A stretch of DNA of 24,705 nucleotides from Lentisalinibacter sp035655155 (GCA_035655155.1 DASRVH010000100.1:1-24705); one strand, 5' to 3'. Shown: positions 16,492-24,705, counted from the first letter of the stretch. Numbers and translations: made by a program. Notes: generated by a model not told the origin, from the sequence alone.

Positions 16492-16896
16492 TCAGTACTG
16501 GCCCATCTGGTTCTTCAGTGCCCGGAGCACGTCGCGCCAGGCGATGATCCCGACCAGCCGGCCGCTCCGGTCCACGACCGGATAGCGGCGATAGGGGGAC
16601 TCCAGGAAGTGCTCCGCCAGTGACATGATGCTGTCGCGGGGACGGACGGTTTCCACGTTCCTGTGCATGTATTCCTCCACCCGGCCGCCGGGCTCGCCAT
16701 GGTATGCGCCGTGCAACGCCACCTTCATGAAATCACCCTCGGTGAGGATGCCGACCAACCTGCCGCTGCGGTCGGTGACCGGCGCGCCGGCCACGTCGTT
16801 GTCCACGAAGATCGCCAGTGCGCGCAGAATCTCCATGTCCGGGCGCAGCGTGAGCACATTCCGGGTCATGTAGTCCCGCACCTTCATCGTTTCCAT
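16492..16896 (-). CDS. Two-CBS-domain protein downstream of nqrF
   Basis: 134 residues, a tandem CBS pair: about 4-60 (VRDYMTRNVLTLRPDMEI, then APVTDRSGRLVGILTEGDFMK) and about 72-128 (VEEYMHRNVETVRPRDSI, then YPVVDRSGRLVGIIAWRDVL). It lies 14 bases after nqrF on the same strand, with GGAGG before its ATG, so it is probably the last gene of the nqr transcript and might sense adenylate or NAD state for it. That link is inference. Confidence 0.88.
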   Translation of the reverse strand: METMKVRDYMTRNVLTLRPDMEILRALAIFVDNDVAGAPVTDRSGRLVGILTEGDFMKVALHGAYHGEPGGRVEEYMHRNVETVRPRDSIMSLAEHFLESPYRRYPVVDRSGRLVGIIAWRDVLRALKNQMGQY

Positions 16897-16910
16897 CGCA
16901 GTCCCCCTCC

Positions 16911-18140
16911 TCAGCGGCCGGAGCCGAAGTCGTCCAGGAAGATGCTTTCGCGATCGACGCCCAGCTCGTCGAGCATCTGAATGACGGCCGCGGTCATGAC
17001 CGGTGGTCCGCAGAGATAGTATTCCAGCTCCTCGGGAGCCGGGTGGTCGTTCAGGTACTGCTCATAGACGACCCGATGCACGAAGCCGACCGGGCCGTCC
17101 CAGTCGTCTTCCGGCAGCGGATCGGAGAGCGCCACCTGCCAGTCGAAATTGTCGTGTTCGGCCGCAAGCCTGTCGAAGTCCTCCCGGTAGCAGAGCTCCC
17201 GCAGGCTGCGCGCGCCGTACCAGAAGCGGATCCTGCGGCCGCTCTTCCGGTTCAGTAGCTGGTCGAAGATGATCGAGCGCATCGGCGCCATGCCGGCGCC
17301 GCCGCCGATCAGGACCATCTCGCGGTCGGTCTCGGTGGCACGGAACTCGCCGAACGGGCCGGAGAGCACCACCTCGTCGCCGGCCGCCAGGCTGAAGATC
17401 CAGGACGACGCCTTGCCCGGCGGGGTGCCCTCCGGCGCGTCCGGAGGCGGCACGGCTATGCGTACCACGAGCATGGCGGCGTCGTCCTCGCCCGGATGAT
17501 TGGCCAGCGAATAGGCGCGGGTGGTAGTGGAATCCGCGTGTGATTCGAGCTGCAGCAGACCGTATCGCTCCCAGTCGGCGCGGTATTGTCCGGGGATGTC
17601 GAAGTCGGCGAATTTCACGTCGTGGGGCGGCGCCTCCAGGACGATGTAGCCGCCGGCCTCGAAATCGAGCCGCTCCCCTTCGGGCATCGCAAACACCATC
17701 TCCTTGAGGAACGTGCCCACGTGGCGCGCGGAGCGCACCGTGCTGGTCCAGCGCTTCACGCCGAACAGCTGGTCCGGCACGCGCACGCTCATGTCGCCAC
17801 GCACCTTGACCTGGCAGGCGAGCCGGTAGCCCTCCTCCGCCTCGTGCCGGTCGATGTGGTTCTGCTCGGTGGGCAGCAGGTCGCCGCCGCCCTCGAGCAC
17901 CTTCAGCTTGCACTGGCCGCAGGTGCCACGCCCGCCGCATGCCGCCGGCAGATAGAGGCCGTTGTTGCCGAGATCGGTCAGCAGATGGGTGCCGATCGGC
18001 ACCTCGATGCTCCGCTGCCCGTTGATGGTGATCTCGGCACTGCCGCCGGGCGCGAGCCAGCGCCGGGCCAGCAGGACGATGTACATCATCGTCATCACCA
18101 GCACGGTGAAGGTCACGACACTGAGCAGCACGCTACCCAT
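16911..18140 (-). CDS. nqrF: NqrF, NADH-oxidising subunit of Na+-NQR
   Basis: Takes electrons from NADH through FAD to a [2Fe-2S] cluster at the cytoplasmic face. 409 residues: one N-terminal membrane helix (about 5-26), a plant-type ferredoxin domain with C68, C74, C77 and C109, an FAD-binding part with RAYSLAN (208-214), and an NAD-binding part with GGGAGMAPMRS (279-289). The ATG overlaps the nqrE stop by one base (TGATG). Confidence 0.97.
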   Translation of the reverse strand: MGSVLLSVVTFTVLVMTMMYIVLLARRWLAPGGSAEITINGQRSIEVPIGTHLLTDLGNNGLYLPAACGGRGTCGQCKLKVLEGGGDLLPTEQNHIDRHEAEEGYRLACQVKVRGDMSVRVPDQLFGVKRWTSTVRSARHVGTFLKEMVFAMPEGERLDFEAGGYIVLEAPPHDVKFADFDIPGQYRADWERYGLLQLESHADSTTTRAYSLANHPGEDDAAMLVVRIAVPPPDAPEGTPPGKASSWIFSLAAGDEVVLSGPFGEFRATETDREMVLIGGGAGMAPMRSIIFDQLLNRKSGRRIRFWYGARSLRELCYREDFDRLAAEHDNFDWQVALSDPLPEDDWDGPVGFVHRVVYEQYLNDHPAPEELEYYLCGPPVMTAAVIQMLDELGVDRESIFLDDFGSGR

Positions 18141-18748
18141 CAGAACGCGAGCCCCGAGAGTCCGGCGAAGCCGAGCGAGAGCAGGCCGGTGACCACGAAA
18201 GCGAGACCGAGTCCCTGCAGGCCCTCCGGTATGTCGCTGTAGTGCAGGCGCTCACGGATGGCGGCGAAGAGGATGATGGCCACTGCCCAGCCGACGCCCG
18301 CGCCGGCGCCGTAGGCCGTGCTCTGGGCGAGGCCGTACTCGCGCTCCACCATGAACAGCGAAGCGCCCAGCACCGCGCAATTCACGGTGAGCAGCGGCAG
18401 GAAGATGCCGAGCGCCTGATGCAGTGCCGGCATGAAGCGGTCCAGCGTCATCTCCAGGATCTGGATGAGCGCCGCGATCACGCCGATGAAGCTGATGAGC
18501 CTGAGGTGGGTCAGATCGGTGTCCGGCAGCCCCAGCCAGGCGAGCGCGCCCGGCCTCAGCACGTTGTCGAAGATCAGGTGGTTGATCGGCACGGTGATGG
18601 TCTGCACGACCACGACGGCGATGCCGAGACCGACCGCCGTGCTGACGCGCTTGGACACCGCGAGGAACGTGCACATGCCGAGCAGGAAGGCCAGCGCCAG
18701 GTTGTCGACGAAGACCGCGCTCAGGAAGATGCCGGTCAGCTCACCCAT
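18140..18748 (-). CDS. nqrE: NqrE, membrane subunit of Na+-NQR
   Basis: 202 residues, six hydrophobic segments. C26 and C124 match the two cysteines that help hold the iron-sulfur centre shared with NqrD in the membrane. Opens and closes with one-base start/stop overlaps with nqrD and nqrF. Confidence 0.97.
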   Translation of the reverse strand: MGELTGIFLSAVFVDNLALAFLLGMCTFLAVSKRVSTAVGLGIAVVVVQTITVPINHLIFDNVLRPGALAWLGLPDTDLTHLRLISFIGVIAALIQILEMTLDRFMPALHQALGIFLPLLTVNCAVLGASLFMVEREYGLAQSTAYGAGAGVGWAVAIILFAAIRERLHYSDIPEGLQGLGLAFVVTGLLSLGFAGLSGLAF

Positions 18749-19404
18749 CAGTCGCCCTCCTGGAATTTCGAGGGCGGCGCCGACATGACCGTATGCTCAC
18801 GCTGCGCCGGGCGTACGACCCGTATCCACCAGACGATGACCGCGATGAGGAAGAAGGCGCTCGGCGGCAGGAGCATGAGTTCGTTCGGCAGATACCAGCC
18901 GCCGTCTTCGGAGACGGTAATGAGCGGGTATCCGAGCAGCGTGCCGGCCCCGAGCAGCTCGCGAGCCGAGGCGACGGCGATCAGCACCACGCTGTAGCCA
19001 AGGCCGTTGCCGATGCCGTCCAGCAGGCTCTGCCACGGGCCGTGGCCCATGGCGAAGGTCTCGGTCCGGCCGAGGATGATGCAGTTCGTGATGATAAGGC
19101 CCACGAACACGGACAGTATGCGCGAGACGTCCGGCAGATAGGCCCGCAGAAACTCGTCCACCACGATCACGCCGCTGGCGATGATGGTGACCTCGATGAT
19201 GATGCGCACCGCATGGGGCATCTGCCGGCGAAGCAGGCTGACGGCGACGTTGCTGAACGCGAGCACGGCGATCACCGCGGCGCTCATGACCAGGGCGGGG
19301 AACAGGGTCCGGGTCACGGCCAGTGCCGAGCAGATGCCGAGGATCTGCATGGTGATGGGGTTGTTGTCGACGATGGGATCGACGAGCGTGCGTCCGTCAC
19401 TCAT
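18748..19404 (-). CDS. nqrD: NqrD, membrane subunit of Na+-NQR
   Basis: 218 residues, six hydrophobic segments and the family start DPIVDNNPITMQILGICSALAVT. C25 and C108 are the cysteines expected to face C26 and C124 of NqrE. The ATG overlaps the nqrC stop (ATGA). Confidence 0.97.
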   Translation of the reverse strand: MSDGRTLVDPIVDNNPITMQILGICSALAVTRTLFPALVMSAAVIAVLAFSNVAVSLLRRQMPHAVRIIIEVTIIASGVIVVDEFLRAYLPDVSRILSVFVGLIITNCIILGRTETFAMGHGPWQSLLDGIGNGLGYSVVLIAVASARELLGAGTLLGYPLITVSEDGGWYLPNELMLLPPSAFFLIAVIVWWIRVVRPAQREHTVMSAPPSKFQEGD

Positions 19405-20192
19405 GATGCATCTCCCTCCTCGCGCAGGCGCTCGATCAGCGGTCCGTAGCCGTCGTCGCCCAGCCAGTACTGCAGCAGGCCGGTGACGCCCCGTGCCGTC
19501 TTGGTGGCGCCGCTCATCGCGTCGGTCTTGTAGCGACGCGCAGGATCATCCGCCGGCAACGGTTCCCGCGCGATGCCGAGCGCCGGGCGGCCCTGTTCGT
19601 CGTAGGCCTGCTTGCCGCGCCAGCGGGCCTGCCAGTCCTTCTGCTCGACGAAGTCGCCGATACCCGGCGTCTCGCCGTGTTCGTAGAAGCTCAACGCAGC
19701 GACGGTCTCCAGATCGCTCTCCAGCGCCAGATAACCCTTCAGCGTCGACCACATGCCGCGGCCGTAGACCGGCAGCACGATGCGCTCGAGATCTCCTTCG
19801 TCCCGGTACACGTACACGGGCATGTAGGGGGCGCGACGGCCCAGCCGTGCCGTGTTCTCGGCACGGGGTATCTCGACGCTCTCCGTCTCGGAATCGGCGG
19901 CCGCCAGATAGTCGTACTCCCGCGGGTCGGCCGCGTCGGTGTAGCGGCCGGTGTCGAGATCCACCAGGCGCACTTCAATGGCCTCGAACCGTTCGGCCAC
20001 CTCGCGGGCGGACGCATCCGCGCCGGCCTCGATCAGCCCCGCGGCCATGAGGACGCGGCGGTCGCGGTCGATGGAGGCGTAGCGTTCCTGGACCGGCCGC
20101 AGCCAGGCCACGGCCGCCGATACCATCAGCGAGCAGGCAATGGCGATGCTCAGCGTGAACACCGTGGTATGGGTGATGGTGTTGCGGCTCAC
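19401..20192 (-). CDS. nqrC: NqrC, covalent-FMN subunit of Na+-NQR
   Basis: 263 residues with one N-terminal membrane helix (about 8-30) and a periplasmic FMN domain. The flavinylation motif is intact: DAMSGATKT, with T230 the expected site of FMN attachment by ApbE. The start is a GTG overlapping the nqrB stop (GTGA), with GGAGG eight bases upstream; much longer in-frame openings run through nqrB and are not real. Confidence 0.96.
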   Translation of the reverse strand: MSRNTITHTTVFTLSIAIACSLMVSAAVAWLRPVQERYASIDRDRRVLMAAGLIEAGADASAREVAERFEAIEVRLVDLDTGRYTDAADPREYDYLAAADSETESVEIPRAENTARLGRRAPYMPVYVYRDEGDLERIVLPVYGRGMWSTLKGYLALESDLETVAALSFYEHGETPGIGDFVEQKDWQARWRGKQAYDEQGRPALGIAREPLPADDPARRYKTDAMSGATKTARGVTGLLQYWLGDDGYGPLIERLREEGDAS

Positions 20193-21334
20193 GAGGCGAG
20201 CCTCCTGCGATGCCGGCGCATCTGCCAGGCGATCACCGCGTGGTCGATAGCGGGCGCCGCGAGGCTGATCAGCAGCACCGCATAGATGGTGCCTTCCGGG
20301 TGGCTCGAATTCGCCACGCGGAAGAGGATGGCCGCCGCGCCTATCACGAGCCCGTAGATCCAGCGCCCGGGACGCGTGACCGAGGCGCCGACCGGATCCG
20401 TGGCGATGAAGGCGATCAGGAAAGCGAAGCCGCCCGTGACCAGGTGCCAGCGCCAGGGCAGGTCGAACGCCGGGTCCTCCGGACCCCAGGCGTTGAGCGC
20501 GAGCGTCATCGCGAGACTGCCGACGAGGGCCGCCACCACGATGCGCCAGGAAACCAGACCGCCGAGCATCAGCAGCACGGCACCGAGCGCGCAGGCGAGC
20601 GCCGACGTCGTGCCGAAGGCACCGATGTCGTTGCCCGCTGCCACCGCCATGAGGCTGTGGCCGGCCGCGGCGAGGGCCTCGGTACCGCCGGCGAGTGCCA
20701 CGTCGAGCGCGGTCTCGGGCTGCGCGCCCGCCACCGGGAAGGCGAGCGCCGGTTCGGGCGTTCCGGGATAGGCGAAATGGAGGAAGACCAGTCCCAGCAG
20801 CGCCGGACTCACCAGGTAGCGGCCGGTGCCGCCGAACAGGAGTTTGCCGACCACGAAGGCGAAGCTCGCACCCACCGCGACCGTTCCGGGCGAGGCGCCG
20901 GCGGGCAACAGCAACACCAGCAGCCAGGCCGTGTGGAATATCCCGCAGTCGACGGGCCGCCTGCGCAGCCGGGCGAACAGCGTCTCCCAGACCAGGCCGG
21001 CAGCCAGCGCCACGAAGAGCAATGGCAGGAAATACGCCAGGCCCACCGCCGCGGGCAGCGCGGCCTGCGGCACGGCGGCGACGAATGCGGCCCGCCACGG
21101 CCCGATGACGGCGGCCAACTCCGGACCGGCGGCGGAGATTATCTGCGTGCCCGTGAACCAAAGGCCGACGGCCCAGGCCGGCAAGGTGGCGACCACGACC
21201 AGCAGCAACGCTGCCGGCACCGACATCGCGTCCCGCACATAGGGCGCCCGGGTCGTGACGCGGGTAGCCGCGAGCGGCGGCAACAGTCCGAAGCGCGGGC
21301 CGTATCTCTGCAGCAAAGGGGTCCAGAGGGCCAT
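20189..21334 (-). CDS. nqrB: NqrB, membrane subunit of Na+-NQR, divergent flavin site
   Basis: 381 residues, somewhat shorter than the usual 400-415 because the N-terminal extension is reduced. About ten hydrophobic segments; family markers include VRDAMS (33-38), KLLFGGTGRYLVSPAL (164-179) and DPVGAS in the last third. This is the subunit thought to carry the sodium path and the second covalent FMN plus riboflavin. Where relatives have DGYSGAT, this protein reads AGAQPET (202-208): the Thr survives as T208 but the flanking D, S, G and A are gone. The ATG overlaps the nqrA stop by one base (TAATG). Confidence 0.93.
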   Translation of the reverse strand: MALWTPLLQRYGPRFGLLPPLAATRVTTRAPYVRDAMSVPAALLLVVVATLPAWAVGLWFTGTQIISAAGPELAAVIGPWRAAFVAAVPQAALPAAVGLAYFLPLLFVALAAGLVWETLFARLRRRPVDCGIFHTAWLLVLLLPAGASPGTVAVGASFAFVVGKLLFGGTGRYLVSPALLGLVFLHFAYPGTPEPALAFPVAGAQPETALDVALAGGTEALAAAGHSLMAVAAGNDIGAFGTTSALACALGAVLLMLGGLVSWRIVVAALVGSLAMTLALNAWGPEDPAFDLPWRWHLVTGGFAFLIAFIATDPVGASVTRPGRWIYGLVIGAAAILFRVANSSHPEGTIYAVLLISLAAPAIDHAVIAWQMRRHRRRLAS

Positions 21335-22689
21335 TATCCGCCGCCCCGCTGCTCGCCGGCCGCGAAGACCCGCCAGGCCTCGGCATAGTCGTATCGCGCC
21401 GGACAGACGGCGCTCAGCAGCGCGAGATCCTCGGCTTCGAGCTCGAGGGCGCCGAGTTCGATGGCGCGTTCGGCGTCGCTCGAGACCAGGGAGCGCAGCA
21501 GCGGGATCACCGGCAGGTCGTAGGGGAAGACGCGCTCGTAGATCTCGAACGGCATCAGACCGGCCGGACGTCCCACGCGGCGGGTGTCGAGCCGGCGCAG
21601 GCGCCGGGCGAGCAGTTTGGTGACCGGACTGGTCACCGAGAAGCCCTCGGCCGCCTCGCCGTTGCGCTCGACCGGCGCGGTCGCCTCCATCAGCGCGCTG
21701 ACCTGGCGGTGATAGCGGCCGAGAAACGGCTGGTCGGTCGTCCACTCCCGGCCCGACAGCGGCGAGCCGGAGATCACGCGCGCATCGGCGGCCAGCCCCC
21801 GGTCGCGGACGAGTGCGTCGAGGCTCGCGCCCAGACGGGTCTCGATCAGGCCCGGACGTCCCAGCGCCGAGCCGGCAACCGCGATGGTGGTCCCGATATC
21901 GATGAGCCGGTCGGCGAACAGGCGGCCGATGGCGACCACGTCCTGATAACCGATATGCCAGACGGGCCGGGCTTCGGAGGCCGGCGAGAGGTGGTGGATG
22001 TGCGTGCCGGCGAGGCCGGCCGGGTGCGGCCCGCGGAAGCGGACCTGCTGCAGACAGGCGGCATCGGGCAGATCGATGTAGAACTCGGGCGACGTGCACA
22101 CGTACAGCGGGCCGCCGTGCAGCTGCGCGAGGACCCGCAGGCCCGCACGGAAGGATTCCGCCCTGGGCTCTATCAGCACGGCCGGCTCGGCAGACAGCGG
22201 CTCGGTATCGATGGCGGTGACGAACAGGGCATGAGGCTCGGCGTCCGGGTCCGGTATGCGCCCGTAGGGCCGGGTCCGGAAGGCGGGCCAGAGCCCGTGG
22301 CGCAGGAGCGCCTCGCGGATGGCTTGCGGGCGCATACCCTCGATGGCGCCCCCCGGAACATCCACGTAGCGGGTGGTTGCCGAGTCCTCCAGCTCGATCA
22401 CCACCGCCAGCAGGACGCGACGACGGCCCCGCCGGATCGCGGTCACCCGCCCGTTGCCCGGCGAGCAGAACCGGATGGCCTCGCGCTTGCGATCCGCGAA
22501 CACCGGATCGCCGATCGCGACCGTGTCTCCTTCCGACACCGCCAGCGACGGCCGCACGCCGGGGAAATCCGTGCCGAGCACCGCGACACGCCGCACCGCG
22601 GGCCCGCGCTCGAGCCTGTCGCCCGCGGCGCCGGCGATAGGCAGGTCGTAACCTCTTCGTATTCTTATTTCTTTTCGCACGCCTGACAT
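21334..22689 (-). CDS. nqrA: NqrA, cytoplasmic quinone-side subunit of Na+-NQR
   Basis: 451 residues, soluble. Begins with the family pattern IRIRRGYDLPIAG. Characteristic internal segments include FCSPGNGRVTAIRRGRRR, AGTHIHHLSPAS and the closing VFPYDLPVIPLLRSLVSSD. First gene of nqrABCDEF. The ATG at 22689 has no clear ribosome-binding site; a GTG three codons later (22680) is possible. The first codons are A-rich, unlike the rest of the operon. Confidence 0.95.
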   Translation of the reverse strand: MSGVRKEIRIRRGYDLPIAGAAGDRLERGPAVRRVAVLGTDFPGVRPSLAVSEGDTVAIGDPVFADRKREAIRFCSPGNGRVTAIRRGRRRVLLAVVIELEDSATTRYVDVPGGAIEGMRPQAIREALLRHGLWPAFRTRPYGRIPDPDAEPHALFVTAIDTEPLSAEPAVLIEPRAESFRAGLRVLAQLHGGPLYVCTSPEFYIDLPDAACLQQVRFRGPHPAGLAGTHIHHLSPASEARPVWHIGYQDVVAIGRLFADRLIDIGTTIAVAGSALGRPGLIETRLGASLDALVRDRGLAADARVISGSPLSGREWTTDQPFLGRYHRQVSALMEATAPVERNGEAAEGFSVTSPVTKLLARRLRRLDTRRVGRPAGLMPFEIYERVFPYDLPVIPLLRSLVSSDAERAIELGALELEAEDLALLSAVCPARYDYAEAWRVFAAGEQRGGG

Positions 22690-22783
22690 TGACCAGATTC
22701 TATGGCTGACTCCCCGGTGGTCGATACGCAGCTTCCACTATCGCGCCTCGACCCCGCCCTTTAGGTACATCCCAGAATTGTCA

Positions 22784-22801
22784 CGCCGCTCGGATGCGGC
22801 G
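22784..22801. other. Inverted repeat between nqrA and cooF
   Basis: CGCCGC-TCGGAT-GCGGCG, a perfect six-base stem with a six-base loop. No T-run on either side, so not an obvious terminator; it could be a protein site for the divergent promoters. Confidence 0.35.
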
Positions 22802-22817
22802 ACGATTCCAATGACGC

Positions 22818-22838
22818 GTAGGAGGGGCTTCAGCCCCG
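22818..22838 (+). repeat. GTAG-type REP element
   Basis: GTAG (22818-22821) followed by the hairpin GGGGCT-TC-AGCCCC (22824-22837). This head tetranucleotide plus GC-rich stem is the standard form of bacterial REP sequences mobilised by RAYT transposases. It is unlike the 28-bp repeats at 2111, 3692 and 4733. Confidence 0.6.
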
Positions 22839-22877
22839 ATCTTACAGACAATCCGGGATACCCGGGGGAGGCGTCGC

Positions 22878-23507
22878 ATGAAGACGGTCTTCATCAACCC
22901 CGAGCGGTGTATCGGTTGTCGGCAATGTGAGTTCGCATGTGCCGTGGCGCATTCCAGAAGCCGCGATCCGGCCACGGCCATCGGCGAACGACCCGCGCCG
23001 CATACCCGCATCCACGTACTGCCCGGACCTGCATTCAACACTTCCTTCCCGTCGCGCTGCCGGCACTGTGATCCGGCGCCGTGCGTGGACGTGTGCCCCA
23101 CCGGCGCCATGGGCCGCGACGAGGCCGAGGAAGTGGTGCTTGTCGATCCGGAGCGCTGCATCACCTGCGCCATGTGCGCCATGGTCTGCCCCTTCGATGC
23201 CGTCGACTTCCACGTACACGGCAACGGAGCACCGGCGCGGCTGGTCGCCACCAAGTGCGATGGCTGCATAGACCGGATCAGGGAGGGCAGGGAGCCCGCC
23301 TGCGTCGAAACCTGCAAGGTCGGCGCACTGGTCTATGGCGAACTGAACGATCTGATCGCGGCGGGCCGCGCCACCCAGGCGAGCGCGATGCTCTCCGCCG
23401 CCGCCACCGCCGCGACCCTGCCCGCGCCCGCCGGCGTGACCGGCTGGCGTGCCTGGGGCCGGGAGGCGGCACACGTAAACCGGGAGGTGAGTCATGGCCG
23501 CTCATGA
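22878..23507 (+). CDS. cooF: CooF, ferredoxin subunit of CO dehydrogenase
   Basis: 209 residues. Carries electrons from CooS to downstream acceptors. Sixteen cysteines in four groups (11-14-17-21, 61-64-69-73, 94-97-100-104, 127-130-142-146) suit four [4Fe-4S] clusters; the opening ERCIGCRQCEFACAVAHS is typical of CooF. The last 60 residues are Ala-rich and without cysteines. GGGGGAGG lies just before the ATG. The end overlaps the start of cooS by 14 bases. No CooA-type operator (TGTCA-N6-CGACA) is recognisable upstream. Confidence 0.93.
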   Translation: MKTVFINPERCIGCRQCEFACAVAHSRSRDPATAIGERPAPHTRIHVLPGPAFNTSFPSRCRHCDPAPCVDVCPTGAMGRDEAEEVVLVDPERCITCAMCAMVCPFDAVDFHVHGNGAPARLVATKCDGCIDRIREGREPACVETCKVGALVYGELNDLIAAGRATQASAMLSAAATAATLPAPAGVTGWRAWGREAAHVNREVSHGRS

Positions 23508-24705
23508 CAATGTGAAGCAATTCAGCATCAACAACGACGCGCTCGCCATGATCGCCAGGGCGCGGGAAGAAGGCATCGAGACCGTATGGGACCGGCTCGC
23601 CGCCCAGCAACCCCAGTGCGGCTACTGCGCCATGGGCGTGAGCTGCCGCAACTGCTCCATGGGCCCCTGCCGGGTAGACCCGTTCGGCGACGGCCCGCAG
23701 AAAGGCGTCTGCGGCGCGGATGCCGACATCATCGTGGCCCGCAACCTCGGCCGCACCATCGCCGCCGGCGCCTCGGCCCATTCGGACCACGGCCGCGACA
23801 TTCTCGAGGTGTTCGCCGAGCTGGCGAAGGGCGAGAGCTCCGGCTACGAGCTGCGCGACGAGACCAAGCTGCGCAGCCTGGCCGGGGAATGGGGCATCGA
23901 GACGGACGGCCGGCCGCTCGACGAGATCGCCCGCGAGCTGGCCGATGCCATGATGGAAGAGTACGGCACGTCGAAGGGACATCTCAGCTTCGCGGACCGG
24001 GTGCCCGCGGCCCGCAGCGAGCTGTGGGGCAAGCTCGGCATCGCGCCCCGCGGCATCGACCGCGAGAACGTGGAGATGCTGCACCGGACCCACATGGGCG
24101 TGGACAACGATTACGTGAACACGCTCCTGCACGGCCTGCGCACCAGCCTGTCCGACGGCTGGGGCGGCTCGATGATCGCCACCGAACTCTCCGACGTGAT
24201 GTTCGGCACGCCGCAGCCGACCGCCTCGCGCATCAACCTGGGCACGCTGAAGGAAGAGTACGTGAACATCGCCCTGCACGGGCACAACCCGGTGCTCTCC
24301 GACGTGATCCTGCAGGCGGCCGACGACCCCGAGCTGGTGGCGCTGGCGCAGGAGAAAGGGGCCGCCGGCATCAATCTGGTCGGGCTGTGCTGCACCGGCA
24401 ACGAGCTGCAGATGCGCAAGGGCATCCCGATGGCGGGCAACCACCTGATGCAGGAACTGGTGCTGCTCACCGGCGCGCTGGACGCGATGGTGGTGGACTA
24501 CCAGTGCATCATGCCGTCGGTCACCGACGTGGCGAAGTGCTTCCACACGGAGGTCATCTCCACGGCGGACAAGGCGAAGTTCGCCGGCGCCACTCATATC
24601 TCGTTCGATCCGAAGCGCGGTCTCGAGATCGCGAAGGAGATCATCGGCCGCGGCATCGAGGCCTACGGCAACCGCAACCCGGAACGGGTGCGCATCCCGG
24701 AAGGC
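23494..24705 (+). CDS. cooS: CooS, anaerobic Ni-CO dehydrogenase catalytic subunit, 3' end off the window
   Basis: Oxidises CO to CO2 at a Ni-Fe-S C-cluster. 404 of about 630 residues are visible. B-cluster cysteines are C51, C54, C59 and C73. C-cluster ligands seen so far are His in HGHNP (262/264), C300 in LCCTGNE and C338 in YQCIMPS; later ones lie beyond the edge. The D-cluster site near the N terminus is C42-x2-C45, with Ser at 50 where CX7C enzymes have their second Cys. GGGAGGTGA precedes the ATG. With cooF overlapping and no CODH/ACS genes in view, it belongs to the cooFS energy or redox type; a maturation gene (cooC) may follow outside the window. Confidence 0.95.
   Translation, partial: MAAHDNVKQFSINNDALAMIARAREEGIETVWDRLAAQQPQCGYCAMGVSCRNCSMGPCRVDPFGDGPQKGVCGADADIIVARNLGRTIAAGASAHSDHGRDILEVFAELAKGESSGYELRDETKLRSLAGEWGIETDGRPLDEIARELADAMMEEYGTSKGHLSFADRVPAARSELWGKLGIAPRGIDRENVEMLHRTHMGVDNDYVNTLLHGLRTSLSDGWGGSMIATELSDVMFGTPQPTASRINLGTLKEEYVNIALHGHNPVLSDVILQAADDPELVALAQEKGAAGINLVGLCCTGNELQMRKGIPMAGNHLMQELVLLTGALDAMVVDYQCIMPSVTDVAKCFHTEVISTADKAKFAGATHISFDPKRGLEIAKEIIGRGIEAYGNRNPERVRIPEG

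Noticed and set aside
20193..22099. Long upstream extensions of nqrC and nqrB in frame
   Set aside because: They run through neighbouring nqr genes; start/stop overlaps and family starts fix the real beginnings.
22779..22806. CooA binding site ahead of cooF
   Set aside because: TGTCA is present, but no CGACA or close match follows at six bases.

Overview
The window is GC-rich and densely coded, with no gene-free stretch longer than about 220 bases. Gene content points to a purple, probably anoxygenic phototrophic gammaproteobacterium with a salt- and sodium-adapted physiology, possibly of the Ectothiorhodospiraceae type. The evidence is a bchJ-bchE pair of bacteriochlorophyll genes behind PpsR/CrtJ-like operator sites, a complete Na+-NQR operon, a BCCT compatible-solute transporter, a tandem cytochrome c'-like protein and an anaerobic Ni-CO dehydrogenase. 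The taxonomic placement is inference from gene content only.

Left part (1-7276): an acyl-CoA synthetase runs off the left edge on the minus strand. On the plus strand follow an exported di-heme cytochrome, a BCCT transporter and a REP-associated tyrosine (Y1/HUH) transposase with a DnaA-like C-terminal domain. A 28-bp sequence occurs three times, identical: after the cytochrome gene, overlapping the BCCT stop codon, and inverted after the transposase. The last two bracket the transposase as terminal inverted repeats; the first makes the BCCT gene lie between two direct copies. Just beyond the third copy are two TGT-N12-(A/G)CA palindromes and the bchJ-bchE operon for the oxygen-independent isocyclic ring (E-ring) step.

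Middle (7421-16473): a small exported acidic protein of unknown function; a large NDP-forming acyl-CoA synthetase/GNAT fusion on the minus strand; a CBS-domain protein; a translationally coupled pair (phospholipase D/VTT membrane protein plus endonuclease/exonuclease/phosphatase); a metallo-beta-lactamase/double-rhodanese sulfur protein with a reduced metal-binding motif; and a periplasmic Cys-type glutathione peroxidase.

Right part (16492-24705): the minus-strand operon nqrABCDEF, with start/stop codons overlapping at each junction, followed by a CBS-domain gene. Divergent from nqrA, across a 188-bp region holding a GTAG-type REP hairpin, are cooF and cooS, the CO dehydrogenase ferredoxin and catalytic subunits; cooS runs off the right edge. 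The CooS D-cluster motif is CX2C rather than CX7C, the pattern known from the oxygen-resistant Desulfovibrio vulgaris enzyme. NqrC keeps its covalent-flavin motif but NqrB appears to have lost most of it. I see no RNA genes, no CRISPR array and no phage genes.
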